Positions 34,286 to 42,853 are shown, numbered from the stretch's first letter. The stretch: DNA of 64,000 nt from Pseudarthrobacter sulfonivorans (GCF_024391045.1 NZ_JANFCZ010000022.1:1-64000), one strand, 5' to 3'. Numbers and translations: made by a program. The notes: generated from the letters alone by a model not told the origin.

Positions 34286-35035
34286 GTGCTCCGACTAAAA
34301 CGCCTTGCAGTTTTCTGTGTGTTCGCGATCTGCGTCATCACGGCGTTGTCATTCTGGGCACTCGGGCAATCCGGCGCGGACGCCCGCGGGACCCTGGCGC
34401 CTCCCCGTGCGGAGGTGAAATTCGAGACGCTCGCCGCCGGCATTGCATCCGCGGTGAATGTCACCGCGAACGCTGACGCCCAGTGGCTCGTCCAGGCTGC
34501 CGCGCAGACTGGCATTCCCGCCCGTGCGCTGCGCGCATACGTCGCGGCGGCCGGCGCGGCCAACCATGCCAACCCCGCGTGCGGAATCGGGTGGAACACG
34601 GTGGCAGCGATTGGTTTTGTGGAGTCCGCCCACGGATCCTTTGGTGGCGGAAGCCTGACTCCCTCGGGGCAGGCGAGCGGACCAATTGTCGGCCCCAGCC
34701 TGGACGGCAACGGATTTGCCGTCATCGCCGACACTGACGGCGGGGTCCTGGACGGCGATGCCCGCTGGGACCGCGCCGTCGGACCCATGCAGTTCATTCC
34801 CTCCACCTGGAAGCTGGCCGGGTTGGACGGGAACGGCGACGGAAAAGCTGATCCCTTCAACATCGACGACGCCGCCCTCAGCGCGGCCGGCTATCTATGC
34901 GCAAACGGCCGCGACCTCACCACGTCCAACGGCTGGAATGAGGCTGTCTACGCCTATAACCAGTCCGACTCGTATGTAGACCAGGTCCGCAGCCGGGCCA
35001 CGTCCTACGCCGGGAAGACGGGCACCACGGGATAG
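34286..35035 (+). CDS. Secreted lytic transglycosylase
   Basis: 249 aa with a GTG start after AGGAT. A signal peptide or anchor (LAVFCVFAICVITALSFWA) is followed by an SLT-like domain; the likely catalytic Glu113 is in IGFVESAHG. RWDRAVGPMQFIPSTW and ALSAAGYLC are typical of MltB/RlpA-neighbour transglycosylases. It cleaves the glycan strands of peptidoglycan outside the cell. It converges with the response-regulator gene, only 6 bp apart. Confidence 0.92.
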   Translation: MLRLKRLAVFCVFAICVITALSFWALGQSGADARGTLAPPRAEVKFETLAAGIASAVNVTANADAQWLVQAAAQTGIPARALRAYVAAAGAANHANPACGIGWNTVAAIGFVESAHGSFGGGSLTPSGQASGPIVGPSLDGNGFAVIADTDGGVLDGDARWDRAVGPMQFIPSTWKLAGLDGNGDGKADPFNIDDAALSAAGYLCANGRDLTTSNGWNEAVYAYNQSDSYVDQVRSRATSYAGKTGTTG

Positions 35036-35041
35036 GGCCGC

Positions 35042-35464
35042 CTAGTGCGGCTGGCAGGAGGCAGGGTCCTGGCTGCTGCCGTCCCCGCTGCTGGCGACAC
35101 TCACCGGGCAGAGCCGCAGCGCCACCTCCCGCAGTTCCTTGGGGTGGAAGGGCTTCGTCAGGTAAGCGTCAGCCCCCGAGGCCATGCCGGCCAAAATGTC
35201 ATCCTGTTCGGACCTGGCGGTCAGGAACAGCAGGGGAGCCGTGTTCAGGGCGCGGATGGCGCGGGCCACCACGTGGCCGTCCATGTCCGGCAGGCCGAGA
35301 TCCAAAGTGATGAGGGAAACGGCGGGATCCGCAGCGGCTGCGATGCCTTCGGCGCCGGTGGCGGCTGTGCGCACGTCAAATCCCGCGCGCGTCAGGATGA
35401 CGGTGACCAGCCCGCCGATATCAGCGTCGTCTTCGATGACGAGGCAGACGTGTTGAGTTTCCAT
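35042..35464 (-). CDS. Stand-alone response-regulator receiver protein
   Basis: 140 aa from the ATG at 35,464. Acidic pocket Glu11, Asp12, Asp13; phospho-acceptor Asp55 in ITLDLGLPD; Thr82 and Lys104 (LTKPFHP) complete the receiver active site. After about 115 residues the protein ends in a short Ser-rich tail with no DNA-binding domain. No histidine kinase is nearby. It could act as a phosphate relay or by protein contact. Confidence 0.9.
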   Translation of the reverse strand: METQHVCLVIEDDADIGGLVTVILTRAGFDVRTAATGAEGIAAAADPAVSLITLDLGLPDMDGHVVARAIRALNTAPLLFLTARSEQDDILAGMASGADAYLTKPFHPKELREVALRLCPVSVASSGDGSSQDPASCQPH

Positions 35465-35525
35465 ATGAGCCCCCAGAACCAGCTTCCAACCAGTGTACGG
35501 GTTGCGCGGGTGGAGAATCGCTAGT

Positions 35526-36068
35526 ATGACGCCTTCGGAGCAACACCTGCAGCTTCTGACGGTGGGCCACGGAACTGCCGGCCGGGAGGACTTCAGCGCA
35601 CTGCTGGCCAATGCCGGAGTCCAATCCCTGGTGGATGTGCGCATCGCCCCCGGCAGCCGGAAGTTTCCGCATTTCGGCAGGGACCTGCTGGCGCAGTGGC
35701 TGCCCGCGGCCGGGGTGGCCTACCGTTGGGACAAGAGGCTCGGCGGGTTCCGCAGGCTTCCTCCCGAGTCCCCGGACGTGGCACTGCGCAACGATTCGTT
35801 CCGTGCCTATGCGGCGTATATGCGGTCGCCTGAATTTTCGCTGGCCCTTGGCGAGCTCCTGGCCCAGGCAGCCAAGGAGAGGGTAGCGATCATGTGCAGC
35901 GAAACGGTGTGGTGGCGGTGCCACCGCCGGCTGATCTCGGACCACGCAATGCTGCTGGAGCACGCGGACGTGCGGCACCTGATGCCCGGTGGAAGACTGG
36001 CGCCCCACCAGCCCACGGCCGGTGTGCGGGTCAACGGAACCGAACTGGTCTACGACGGCGGGATGTAG
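35526..36068 (+). CDS. DUF488 family protein
   Basis: 180 aa. DUF488 features: LTVGHGTAGREDF start, DVRIAPGSRKFPHF, LGGFRRLP and the terminal MCSETVWWRCHRRLISD. The conserved Cys and the arginine residues suggest nucleic acid or nucleotide binding, but no function has been established. No ribosome site precedes the ATG at 35,526, so the transcript may be leaderless. It is divergent from the receiver gene. Confidence 0.87.
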   Translation: MTPSEQHLQLLTVGHGTAGREDFSALLANAGVQSLVDVRIAPGSRKFPHFGRDLLAQWLPAAGVAYRWDKRLGGFRRLPPESPDVALRNDSFRAYAAYMRSPEFSLALGELLAQAAKERVAIMCSETVWWRCHRRLISDHAMLLEHADVRHLMPGGRLAPHQPTAGVRVNGTELVYDGGM

Positions 36069-36080
36069 CGTTGCAGCCGC

Positions 36081-36839
36081 CTACTCCTCGTAGTGGGTTT
36101 CCGCGGGCCCGTGTCCCAGCGCGTTGACTACGGCCGCGGCAACGGTGTGCAGCTTGGAGTTCCGGGTGCTGGAGGCGGCCTTGAGGAGACTGAAGGCTTC
36201 CTGCTGGCTGCACCTGTTTTGGGCCATGATGATGCCCACCGCCATGTCGATGACCGTGCGGCTTTCGAGGGTGGCGCGCAGGTGCGCGGCGGTCTCGCTG
36301 TAATGCGCGAAACGGACGGCCAGCCGGAGGGCCAGGGACGTTTGGCGGACAAATTCCTGCGCGGTTTCCAGAATGCGGCGCTCAAAGTGGCCGGCGCGGG
36401 GGGAGTACAGGAGGAGGCTGGCTTTGGTTTCCCCCTCCAGCCGGAAGGGAATGACCAGGACGGACCGAATGCCGTGGCCCAGCACAGCTTCGGCGTATTC
36501 GGGCCAGCGGTCCTCCAACTCCAGATCGGGGACGTGGACAGTCTCTTGGTCCTCGGCGGCCGTGATGCCGGGACTGTTGCCGGTTTCGTATTCAATCCGG
36601 CTGATCACGTGGGCGGTATCCCCGTTGCCGGCCATGGTGGCTGCCTTGCGTTGGCGCAGCAGCGTGATGCCGCAAAGTAACCCGTCGCCGGGCTCGCACA
36701 GGGTACGTGCTGATACGCGCGCGAGTTCGGCCAGGAACTCCTCAACGCCGGAGCTGTTGAGGAGTTCCTCATGCAGGTGATCAGTAATGGATGGAGCTGT
36801 ATCTGCTGTCGACTCGCCGGCCACGGTTCTTGGTGCCAT
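36081..36839 (-). CDS. GAF-ANTAR sensor/antiterminator protein
   Basis: 252 aa. A GAF domain (residues about 25-170, VLVIPFRLEGETKASLLLYS core) is followed by a C-terminal ANTAR domain (residues about 190-243; IDMAVGIIMAQNRCSQQEAFSLL). ANTAR domains bind paired hairpins in nascent RNA to prevent termination, usually controlled by a sensor domain. The start is close to 424 bp of gene-free DNA, and the secreted-protein cluster lies on the far side. No paired hexaloop target was identified by eye. Confidence 0.92.
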   Translation of the reverse strand: MAPRTVAGESTADTAPSITDHLHEELLNSSGVEEFLAELARVSARTLCEPGDGLLCGITLLRQRKAATMAGNGDTAHVISRIEYETGNSPGITAAEDQETVHVPDLELEDRWPEYAEAVLGHGIRSVLVIPFRLEGETKASLLLYSPRAGHFERRILETAQEFVRQTSLALRLAVRFAHYSETAAHLRATLESRTVIDMAVGIIMAQNRCSQQEAFSLLKAASSTRNSKLHTVAAAVVNALGHGPAETHYEE

Positions 36840-37263
36840 TCACTCAGGTCAAGACGACCCGGCAACTCCACCGCACATCCTGCCGCGACGGCTTCAGAGT
36901 GGCAGGGATCGCTGGATCGACGAACTGTCCAACGGCCTGCTGCTAAACCGGTAACCAGAAGTATATACAGCTCTGGCCACGGCAAACGTCATATTCGGGC
37001 CATCTAAGGGGTGCTGGAAACTACGTGGTCTACTTGGTTTGGCCCCTCCGCGGCACGGGTCAAACCTGAGTAGTCCGAGCCCAATCCAAGCAGTACCTTC
37101 TGTGGCGGCGACAGAAAGTCCAGTACCGATACGCGTTGTTTGAAGATTCTGCACCGGGAAGTATGGGCGTCATCGATCAGCCGGAAGCAAGTTCCCATCG
37201 TGGTTCCCGATGGCTGTGCGTCTCATCACCACTCTCTAATCCCCAGCCCAAGGAGTCTCAGCC
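36840..37263. other. Long gene-free leader region before the secreted cluster
   Basis: This 424-bp stretch holds no credible gene. On the plus strand it contains nested pairing potential: CTTGGTTTGG (37,033-37,042) with CCAATCCAAG (37,081-37,090), then TTCTGT (37,098-37,103) with ACAGAA (37,111-37,116). CAGTACC occurs twice (37,091-37,097 and 37,121-37,127). CCTGCC and GGCAGG (36,879-36,884, 36,901-36,906) can also pair. It may be a regulatory 5' leader; no known riboswitch class was recognised. Confidence 0.45.
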
Positions 37264-37722
37264 ATGCGCAAAATGACAAAGAAGAACAAGGTCCTGGCAG
37301 CCGCCGGAGCACTCGCCCTGGTAGCCGGCGGCGGTAGCGCTGCCTACGCCTACTGGACCACTGTCGGTACCGGTTCCGGTCAGGCCACCAACTCGTCAGG
37401 GGGCGGCACGGTAACCCTCCACGCCAACTTCACCGGTGGACTGGCCCCGGGATCCTCCAAAGTGGTGACGTACACGGCCGACAATCCGAGCTCCACCACC
37501 AGCACAAAGGTCGGTGTGCTGACTGCCAGCGTGACCACGGATGTAGCCGGGTGCCTTCCCGAGTGGTTCGACGTGACTGCCAACACCAGCAACACCACCG
37601 TCGCAAAGGGTGATGTCGGCACGGTGGTCGGCAGCGGAACCCTGACATTCAATGACAGCGCGTCCGTCGACCAGAGCCTCTGCAAGAGCGCGGTCGTCAC
37701 CATCACTGTCGGCAGCGTCTAA
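37264..37722 (+). CDS. Secreted SipW-type signal peptide protein, possible major subunit
   Basis: 152 aa, starting after AAGGAG. The N-terminus is basic, then hydrophobic, ending AAYAYWTTVGTGSGQAT, the signature of SipW-dependent-type signal peptides used by TasA/CalY-like matrix proteins. The mature part is a small Thr/Ser/Val-rich beta domain with two cysteines (AGCLPEW and SLCKSA). It is first in a four-gene run and followed by a perfect 14-bp hairpin that could favour its own mRNA. Family function in actinobacteria is not established; a surface or matrix role is inferred. Confidence 0.78.
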   Translation: MRKMTKKNKVLAAAGALALVAGGGSAAYAYWTTVGTGSGQATNSSGGGTVTLHANFTGGLAPGSSKVVTYTADNPSSTTSTKVGVLTASVTTDVAGCLPEWFDVTANTSNTTVAKGDVGTVVGSGTLTFNDSASVDQSLCKSAVVTITVGSV

Positions 37723-37728
37723 CAAACT

Positions 37729-37764
37729 TCGCCGGCGGGAAGGTCAGAGACTTCCCGCCGGCGA
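37729..37764 (+). terminator. 14-bp GC hairpin after the first secreted-protein gene
   Basis: TCGCCGGCGGGAAG (37,729-37,742) pairs perfectly with CTTCCCGCCGGCGA (37,751-37,764), followed by TTTCC. The next gene starts 48 bp later in the same direction. A partial terminator or RNA-stability element here would give much more of the first protein than the downstream ones. Confidence 0.65.
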
Positions 37765-37811
37765 TTTCCACTTCCTCCCGCTCACTCAGAACCACGCCAG
37801 AAGGGCTGAAC

Positions 37812-38666
37812 GTGCAGAACGAATCTGGGTACTTCCGCACAATCATGCGAAGAACCACCACCGCAGCAAAGGCGCTCATGGTGGGTCTTGTGGTGATGTT
37901 GCTTTCGGCTGGCACCATCTTCGCCGCCAGTCAGGGCGGGAGCCAAGGCGACAAAACGAAGGGCGTCACCGTCCAGGTGAATCCCGTCAGCCGGACGGTT
38001 GACCAGGGCGACTCCGTCACCTATACGCTGTCGCTGACCGCCAACAATGGGTTCAGCGGTAGCGTCACCCCGGCTATTTCCGGCCTTCCTGCTAGTACGA
38101 CGGCGGCCTTCGCACCTACGTCGGTATCGCTCGCTTCAGGGAAAACCGCCACCGTCACACTGACGGTGGCGACGACGGCCACCACCCCGGACGGCAAAGC
38201 GGATCTCACTATCGGCGGCACCATTCCCGCAGCGGCAGGGGTCAGCCAGCCCACCGCCGTCGTGGTTCAGCTGATGGTCCAGTCCTCCAACAAGACGTTC
38301 AGCATTTCCGGAAACCTCGGCACCCAGCTCACGCCGGGAGCGACTGTCCCGCTGAATCTTGCCATCGCAAATCCCAGCAATAAGAGCTTGGCCCTGAACA
38401 GCCTTTCGGTGACGATTACTGCCATCAACCGCACGGAGGCCGCATTAGCTGCGAGGCTTCCCTGTACGGCGGCGGACTACGCGGTGACGAACTACTCGGG
38501 TCCGTATCCGCTCACCGTTCCCACAGGTCCCAGCTCGCTCAAGTCGATCGGCATGGATGAGGCAAAGTGGCCGAAGATCGCCATGCTGGACACCACGCTG
38601 AACCAGGACGGCTGCAAGGGCGCAACGCTCCAGTTCTCATATTCCGGAGCAGGGCAGGGAAGCTGA
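37812..38666 (+). CDS. Secreted protein with two beta domains
   Basis: 284 aa with GTG start after GAAGGG. A signal segment (ALMVGLVVMLLSAGTIFAAS) is followed by an Ig-like/NEAT-style beta domain (residues about 45-155; VTVQVNPVSRTVDQGDSVTYTL, then GFSGSVTPAISGLPASTTAAF). A second domain (about 160-284) has two cysteines (LPCTAAD, DGCKGA). The second domain resembles the mature regions of the neighbours, with LTPGATVPLNLAIANPSNK and the terminal C(K/Q)GA. Function unknown; extracellular. Confidence 0.72.
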   Translation: MQNESGYFRTIMRRTTTAAKALMVGLVVMLLSAGTIFAASQGGSQGDKTKGVTVQVNPVSRTVDQGDSVTYTLSLTANNGFSGSVTPAISGLPASTTAAFAPTSVSLASGKTATVTLTVATTATTPDGKADLTIGGTIPAAAGVSQPTAVVVQLMVQSSNKTFSISGNLGTQLTPGATVPLNLAIANPSNKSLALNSLSVTITAINRTEAALAARLPCTAADYAVTNYSGPYPLTVPTGPSSLKSIGMDEAKWPKIAMLDTTLNQDGCKGATLQFSYSGAGQGS

Positions 38667-38667
38667 C

Positions 38668-39174
38668 ATGCCACCGAAACACAAGAAGACTTCCCGCCGG
38701 TTGGCTGCCAAGACCGCGGCAGCAACCATCACCCTGTGCCTCGCCACGGGGGCCGGCGGGGCCTACGCCTACTGGGCCACGGTGGGGGCCGGCTCCGGCG
38801 CTGCGACGAATGGCACCATGGGCGCCGTCACCGTGGAGGCACTGATTGCCGGCGACAGCCCGCAAAGCACCCTTGTCCCGGGTGGCACCGCCGATGTTGC
38901 CGTCCGGGCGCACAACCCCAATGACTATCCGGTGCAGGTCTACGCCATCCGCGGCAACGGCGCTGTGACGGCCGACGCGAACCACACCGTCTGCACCACC
39001 ACCGGCGTCAAGTTCGTTGACCCGGCGGCCCCCCTCGCGCCGGCGCTCAGCATTCCGGCGAACTCGTCCATCCTGATCACACTACCGAACGCTGCCGCCA
39101 TGTCCACGGCGTCATCGTCGGGCTGCCAAGGCGCGGCATTCACCGTTCCCGTCACTTTGGAGGCACGGAAATGA
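38668..39174 (+). CDS. Secreted SipW-type signal peptide protein, paralogue of first gene
   Basis: 168 aa. The signal ends GAYAYWATVGAGSGAAT, closely like the first protein of the cluster. The mature domain has LVPGGTADVAVRAHNPND and two cysteines (TVCTTTG, SGCQGAAF). It starts one base after the previous stop and overlaps the next gene by 4 bp, so the last three genes are tightly coupled. Probably a second surface component. Confidence 0.75.
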   Translation: MPPKHKKTSRRLAAKTAAATITLCLATGAGGAYAYWATVGAGSGAATNGTMGAVTVEALIAGDSPQSTLVPGGTADVAVRAHNPNDYPVQVYAIRGNGAVTADANHTVCTTTGVKFVDPAAPLAPALSIPANSSILITLPNAAAMSTASSSGCQGAAFTVPVTLEARK

Positions 39175-40391
39175 GCCGCATCACCCGGACACGTATTGCG
39201 GTCGCCGCCGTGGCAGCCTTCGCCATCTCGTGCGGAGGTCCCGCGGCCAACGCCTTCTGGCAGACGCTCAGCAGCAAAGACGGCGCCGCCAGGGCGGATT
39301 CAATTCAGGCAATGGCTGCGCCTGCGGCATCCGGATCGGCAGGTGCCGCTTCCCTCAGCTGGGCTAGAGGCTCAACGGTGGCAGGCCGAACGGTTTCCGG
39401 CTACACGGTTGCGCGCTACTCGGCTGCGACAGCCGGCACAAAGGTTGAGGCCGGCGGCGGATGCGCCGGAACCGTCACTACGCTGGGCTGCAACGAAGCA
39501 CTGCTGCCCGCCGGAACCTGGTTCTATACGGTCACGCCTGTGCTTGGATCGTGGGTAGGGCCGGAATCTGCCCGCAGCATTGGCGTCTTCGTCGCTGACA
39601 CCACCAAGCCCGACGCACCAGCCATCATAGCTCCGGCATTCGTCAACAGCCTCAACGCGTCCAGCGTTCCTGTCCGGGGCACCGCGGAGCCAAGCTCAAC
39701 GGTGACGGTCACGGCAAGAGATACAGCTACGCCACAGCACACCGCTACGCAGGTTTTATCCACTGACGCCAGTGGCGATTGGACGGCGGCCAACTTCAAC
39801 ATGGCGGCCTTCAAGGATGGCGCAGTCAACTACAGCGCCACAGCGAAAGATGCGGCCGGCAATGTGAGCGATCCTGGCCTAGCTAGCTCGACCAAGGAAG
39901 TGGTCGTGCCAACTGTGTCCGCGGTGATCCTTTCCAACGGCGGAAGCCAAGGCACCATGGACCAAGGCGACAAGGTCACTCTCCGGTTCTCCGAGCAGTT
40001 GGACCCTTCCACCATCTGCAGCAGTTGGACGAATCCCGGCGATCAGCTGGCCAACGGTGCGAACCAGGTGGTAGTCACCGTGAGCGGGGGTGACGTTCTC
40101 ACTTTGACTGTGGAAGGCTGCACTACTCTGAGGGTCGGATCGGTCGGTCTGAATGGCGACTACGCCGGTACAGGCGGGCTGACCTTCCAGGGAACCGACA
40201 CGGGTGCCTCGACACTTGCCTGGAACGCCACAGGGCGTGAACTGACCATTACCCTCGGTGGCCGAACCGGCGCGGCGTCGAACGTGAATGGAAACGTAAA
40301 GCCCACCTACACGCCCGGCGCCGGGCTGACGGACATCGCTGGAAATCCGCTGGCCACCACACCCGTCACCGGCGGCAACTCCAGGTTCTAA
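39171..40391 (+). CDS. Secreted Ig-like/fibronectin-like repeat protein
   Basis: 406 aa. A signal peptide (VAAVAAFAISCGGPAANAFW) is followed by a fibronectin-like region (SLSWARGSTVAGRTVSGYTVARY) with two cysteines in the GGCAGTVTTLGCNE loop. Next is a bacterial Ig-like domain (DTTKPDAPAIIAPAFVNS...SSVPVRGTAEP), then a Ca-binding-like beta domain ending in a GLTDIAGNPL segment. It could be an adhesin or anchor for the three smaller proteins. No sortase motif or membrane anchor is seen at the C-terminus. Confidence 0.75.
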   Translation: MSRITRTRIAVAAVAAFAISCGGPAANAFWQTLSSKDGAARADSIQAMAAPAASGSAGAASLSWARGSTVAGRTVSGYTVARYSAATAGTKVEAGGGCAGTVTTLGCNEALLPAGTWFYTVTPVLGSWVGPESARSIGVFVADTTKPDAPAIIAPAFVNSLNASSVPVRGTAEPSSTVTVTARDTATPQHTATQVLSTDASGDWTAANFNMAAFKDGAVNYSATAKDAAGNVSDPGLASSTKEVVVPTVSAVILSNGGSQGTMDQGDKVTLRFSEQLDPSTICSSWTNPGDQLANGANQVVVTVSGGDVLTLTVEGCTTLRVGSVGLNGDYAGTGGLTFQGTDTGASTLAWNATGRELTITLGGRTGAASNVNGNVKPTYTPGAGLTDIAGNPLATTPVTGGNSRF

Positions 40392-40401
40392 CCCCACAGT
40401 C

Positions 40402-40444
40402 CAACGCCAGGCCCTCCCGTGGCATCTCGGCGAGGCTGGCGTTG
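40402..40444 (+). terminator. Hairpin after the secreted cluster
   Basis: CAACGCCAG (40,402-40,410) pairs perfectly with CTGGCGTTG (40,436-40,444); inner bases CCTC/GAGG can extend the stem. It lies just after the last secreted-protein gene and before the adenylate kinase. No T run follows. Confidence 0.55.
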
Positions 40445-40536
40445 TGCTGCCACTTGCGGGCAGAATGTAGCTCACGTTGGCGCTGCCGGCGATGAACCCG
40501 AAACCAACCGGCGGTGACGCCGCGGAGGGACAGGTT

Positions 40537-41127
40537 ATGACCAGACTGCTCATCATCGGGCCGCCCGGCTCCGGCAAAGGTACTCAGGCGGTTCATATCG
40601 CCAGGCATTTCAGCATCCCGGCCGTGTCCACCGGCGAAATCTTCCGGACCAATGTCAGCCAGGAAACGCCGCTGGGCATGGAAGCCGCCAGGTACCTCCA
40701 CGACGGCGCCTTCGTCCCGGACCATCTCACCAACGCACTGGTCAAGGACCGTCTCCGCGACTCCGACCTCCAGCCCGGCTTCCTGCTGGACGGGTACCCC
40801 CGCACCGCACCCCAGGTCACGGAGCTGGACAACATGCTGGCGTCGCAGGGACAGCGGCTCGATGCCGTGGTGGAGCTCCGCGCGCCGGATTCCGAACTCG
40901 AACAGCGGATGCTCCAGCGGGCCAAGGAACAGGGACGCAAGGATGACACGGTGGAGGTCTTCCGGCGCCGGCTGGATCTCTACCACCGCGAAACCCATGA
41001 AGTGGTGGCTGTCTACGCCGGCCGTGGCATGGTGGTTTCGGTGGACGGCAGCGGCGAGCCCCGTGCCATTACCGAACGGGCCATCGCCGCCGTCGAAAAG
41101 TTCCTTGCGGCAGGAGTAGCACGATGA
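40537..41127 (+). CDS. Adenylate kinase family protein (probable extra copy)
   Basis: 196 aa from the ATG at 40,537. P-loop GPPGSGKGT (residues 8-16), AMP-binding STGEIFR and the LDGYPRT segment near residue 87 are clear, and the LID is the short type. Bacterial adk normally lies between secY and rpmJ/infA; here it stands beside an SDR protein, so it is likely a second copy. The protein differs in places that are usually conserved (for example the GEIFR segment), and its role may be specialised. Overlap of 4 bp with the next gene implies one transcript. Confidence 0.85.
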   Translation: MTRLLIIGPPGSGKGTQAVHIARHFSIPAVSTGEIFRTNVSQETPLGMEAARYLHDGAFVPDHLTNALVKDRLRDSDLQPGFLLDGYPRTAPQVTELDNMLASQGQRLDAVVELRAPDSELEQRMLQRAKEQGRKDDTVEVFRRRLDLYHRETHEVVAVYAGRGMVVSVDGSGEPRAITERAIAAVEKFLAAGVAR

Positions 41128-41996
41128 GGATTGCGGTGACCGGCGGAAGCGGAAAACTCGGGCGGCACGTGGTCCGCAGGCTCAACGATGATGGCCACAA
41201 GGTCCTCAATCTGGACCGGGCAGGTGAGAGAAACCCGGGGCTGGCCATCGTGGACCTCCGAAACTACGGCCAGGTCCTGGATGTGTTGCTGGGCCTGGAC
41301 GATAGGCACAGCGGGTTCGACGCCGTCGTCCACTTGGGCGCGATCCCGGCGCCGGGCATCATTCCGGATGCCGCCACGTTCGAGAACAACATGCTGTCCA
41401 CCTACAACGTGTTCCAGGCGGCGCGGCGGGCCGGCATCAAGAAGGTGGTTTACGCCTCGAGCGAGACGGTGCTGGGACTGCCGTTCGACGTCGACCCTCC
41501 TTACATCCCCGTGGACGAGGAATACCCGGCCCGGCCGGAAAGCACCTATTCCCTGGTCAAGCACCTTGAAGAGCAGATGGCCATCCAGCTGACGCGCTGG
41601 GACCCTGCCCTGAGCATCACCGGGCTGCGGTTTTCCAACGTGATGGACCCGGAGGACTACGACCGGTTTCCGCAGTTCGACGCCGACGCCACCGCCCGCA
41701 AGTGGAATCTCTGGGGCTACATCGACGGACGCGACGGGGCGCAGGCGGTGGCCCGGGCCCTGGACCGCGGAAAGCCGGGGTTCGAGGCGTTCATCATCGC
41801 GAACTCAGACACGGTGATGTCCCGTTCCAGCGCCGGCCTCGCCGCGGAGGTGTTCCCCGACGTCCGGGTGACCAAGGAACTGGGCGAACACGAGACGATG
41901 CTGTCCATCGACAAAGCCAGGCGGCTGCTCGGATTCGAGCCCGAGCACTCGTGGCGTTCGTACCACTCGAACCGCAACACGCCCACGGAGGACTAG
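41124..41996 (+). CDS. NAD-dependent epimerase/dehydratase (extended SDR)
   Basis: 290 aa. N-terminal Rossmann TGGSGKLGRHV, the DLRN segment near 50, VVHLGAIP, and the active YSLVK (Tyr-x3-Lys). The layout resembles uronate dehydrogenases and sugar epimerases (VYASSETVLGLPF). It could oxidise a sugar acid or aldose feeding the galactonate-type pathway next door, but this is inference from position alone; it converges with the gntR gene 27 bp away. Confidence 0.87.
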   Translation: MRIAVTGGSGKLGRHVVRRLNDDGHKVLNLDRAGERNPGLAIVDLRNYGQVLDVLLGLDDRHSGFDAVVHLGAIPAPGIIPDAATFENNMLSTYNVFQAARRAGIKKVVYASSETVLGLPFDVDPPYIPVDEEYPARPESTYSLVKHLEEQMAIQLTRWDPALSITGLRFSNVMDPEDYDRFPQFDADATARKWNLWGYIDGRDGAQAVARALDRGKPGFEAFIIANSDTVMSRSSAGLAAEVFPDVRVTKELGEHETMLSIDKARRLLGFEPEHSWRSYHSNRNTPTED

Positions 41997-42022
41997 CCAG
42001 TCCCTGCGGTTCGCCGCGGGTT

Positions 42023-42853
42023 CTAACTGTTGCGTTGGGGGAGGGAGCCCGACGGCGGCTGCTGGGGGGCGTCGTCGGGCTCTCCCGCCTGCCGGGATAG
42101 GTCCTGCCGGGGCAAGTCCTGGGCGGCGCCGGCGTGGTGCACTGACCACATGTGGCCGACTTCTTCGGCGAACTGTTCAACGATCCTGCTCATGGCCGCG
42201 TGGGCAGCGCCGGCCTCGCCCCGCTGGATGGAGCTGGCCACGTCGACGTGCAGCTGCAGCGCTTCGTGGTGCGGAAGCTGCGGCATGAGACCGTGTTCCA
42301 CCCTGCCGGTAAGGACTTCGGCCACCAGGTTCTGCAGCTGGGCGAACATGGCATTTCCGGAGGCGTGGAGTACCGCGGCATGAAATTCAACGTCCAGCCG
42401 GAGGAATTCGTCCTGGTCGCCGCGCTGGCCGGCGGACCACAGCCGCGCCGCGAGGGAGACGAGATCGCTGCCTGCTTCCCACGAAGCGCGTTCGGCGGCG
42501 AGCCGTGCAGCCTGCGGTTCGATGGCGCCGCGGAGCTCGTTCAGGGCCTGCAGCTGCTCAAGGCGCCGGGATGAGGCCAGCCGCCAGCGGATCACCTGCG
42601 GGTCATAGAGGTTCCACTCGTCTTCGGGCTGTACAACGGTGCCAAACCGGCGCCGCGAAGCCAGCATGCCTTTGGATGACAGGACCCGGGCGGCCTCCCG
42701 GACCACCGAACGGGACACATTGTGCTGTGCCTCCAGTTCGTCGAGGCGGACGATCGAATTCGCGGCGAGGCGCCCGTCGGCGATCGCCAGTCCCAGGCTC
42801 TGCACCAATGCAGCATGCCTGTCTGTAGGCGACTCCGCCTTCGGAATTCTCAT
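42023..42853 (-). CDS. GntR-family regulator, FadR/FCD type
   Basis: 276 aa from the ATG at 42,853; a TTG 24 bases upstream is also in frame. The wHTH (LAIADGRLAANSIVRLDELEAQHNVSRSVVREAARVLSSKGML) lies at about residues 23-65, followed by the helical FCD ligand domain with metal-binding His/Asp positions (DVEFHAAVLHASGN, FxxxLH). FCD regulators commonly sense sugar acids. Divergent transcription from the sugar-acid importer and enzymes makes it their likely repressor, like DgoR. Confidence 0.9.
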   Translation of the reverse strand: MRIPKAESPTDRHAALVQSLGLAIADGRLAANSIVRLDELEAQHNVSRSVVREAARVLSSKGMLASRRRFGTVVQPEDEWNLYDPQVIRWRLASSRRLEQLQALNELRGAIEPQAARLAAERASWEAGSDLVSLAARLWSAGQRGDQDEFLRLDVEFHAAVLHASGNAMFAQLQNLVAEVLTGRVEHGLMPQLPHHEALQLHVDVASSIQRGEAGAAHAAMSRIVEQFAEEVGHMWSVHHAGAAQDLPRQDLSRQAGEPDDAPQQPPSGSLPQRNS

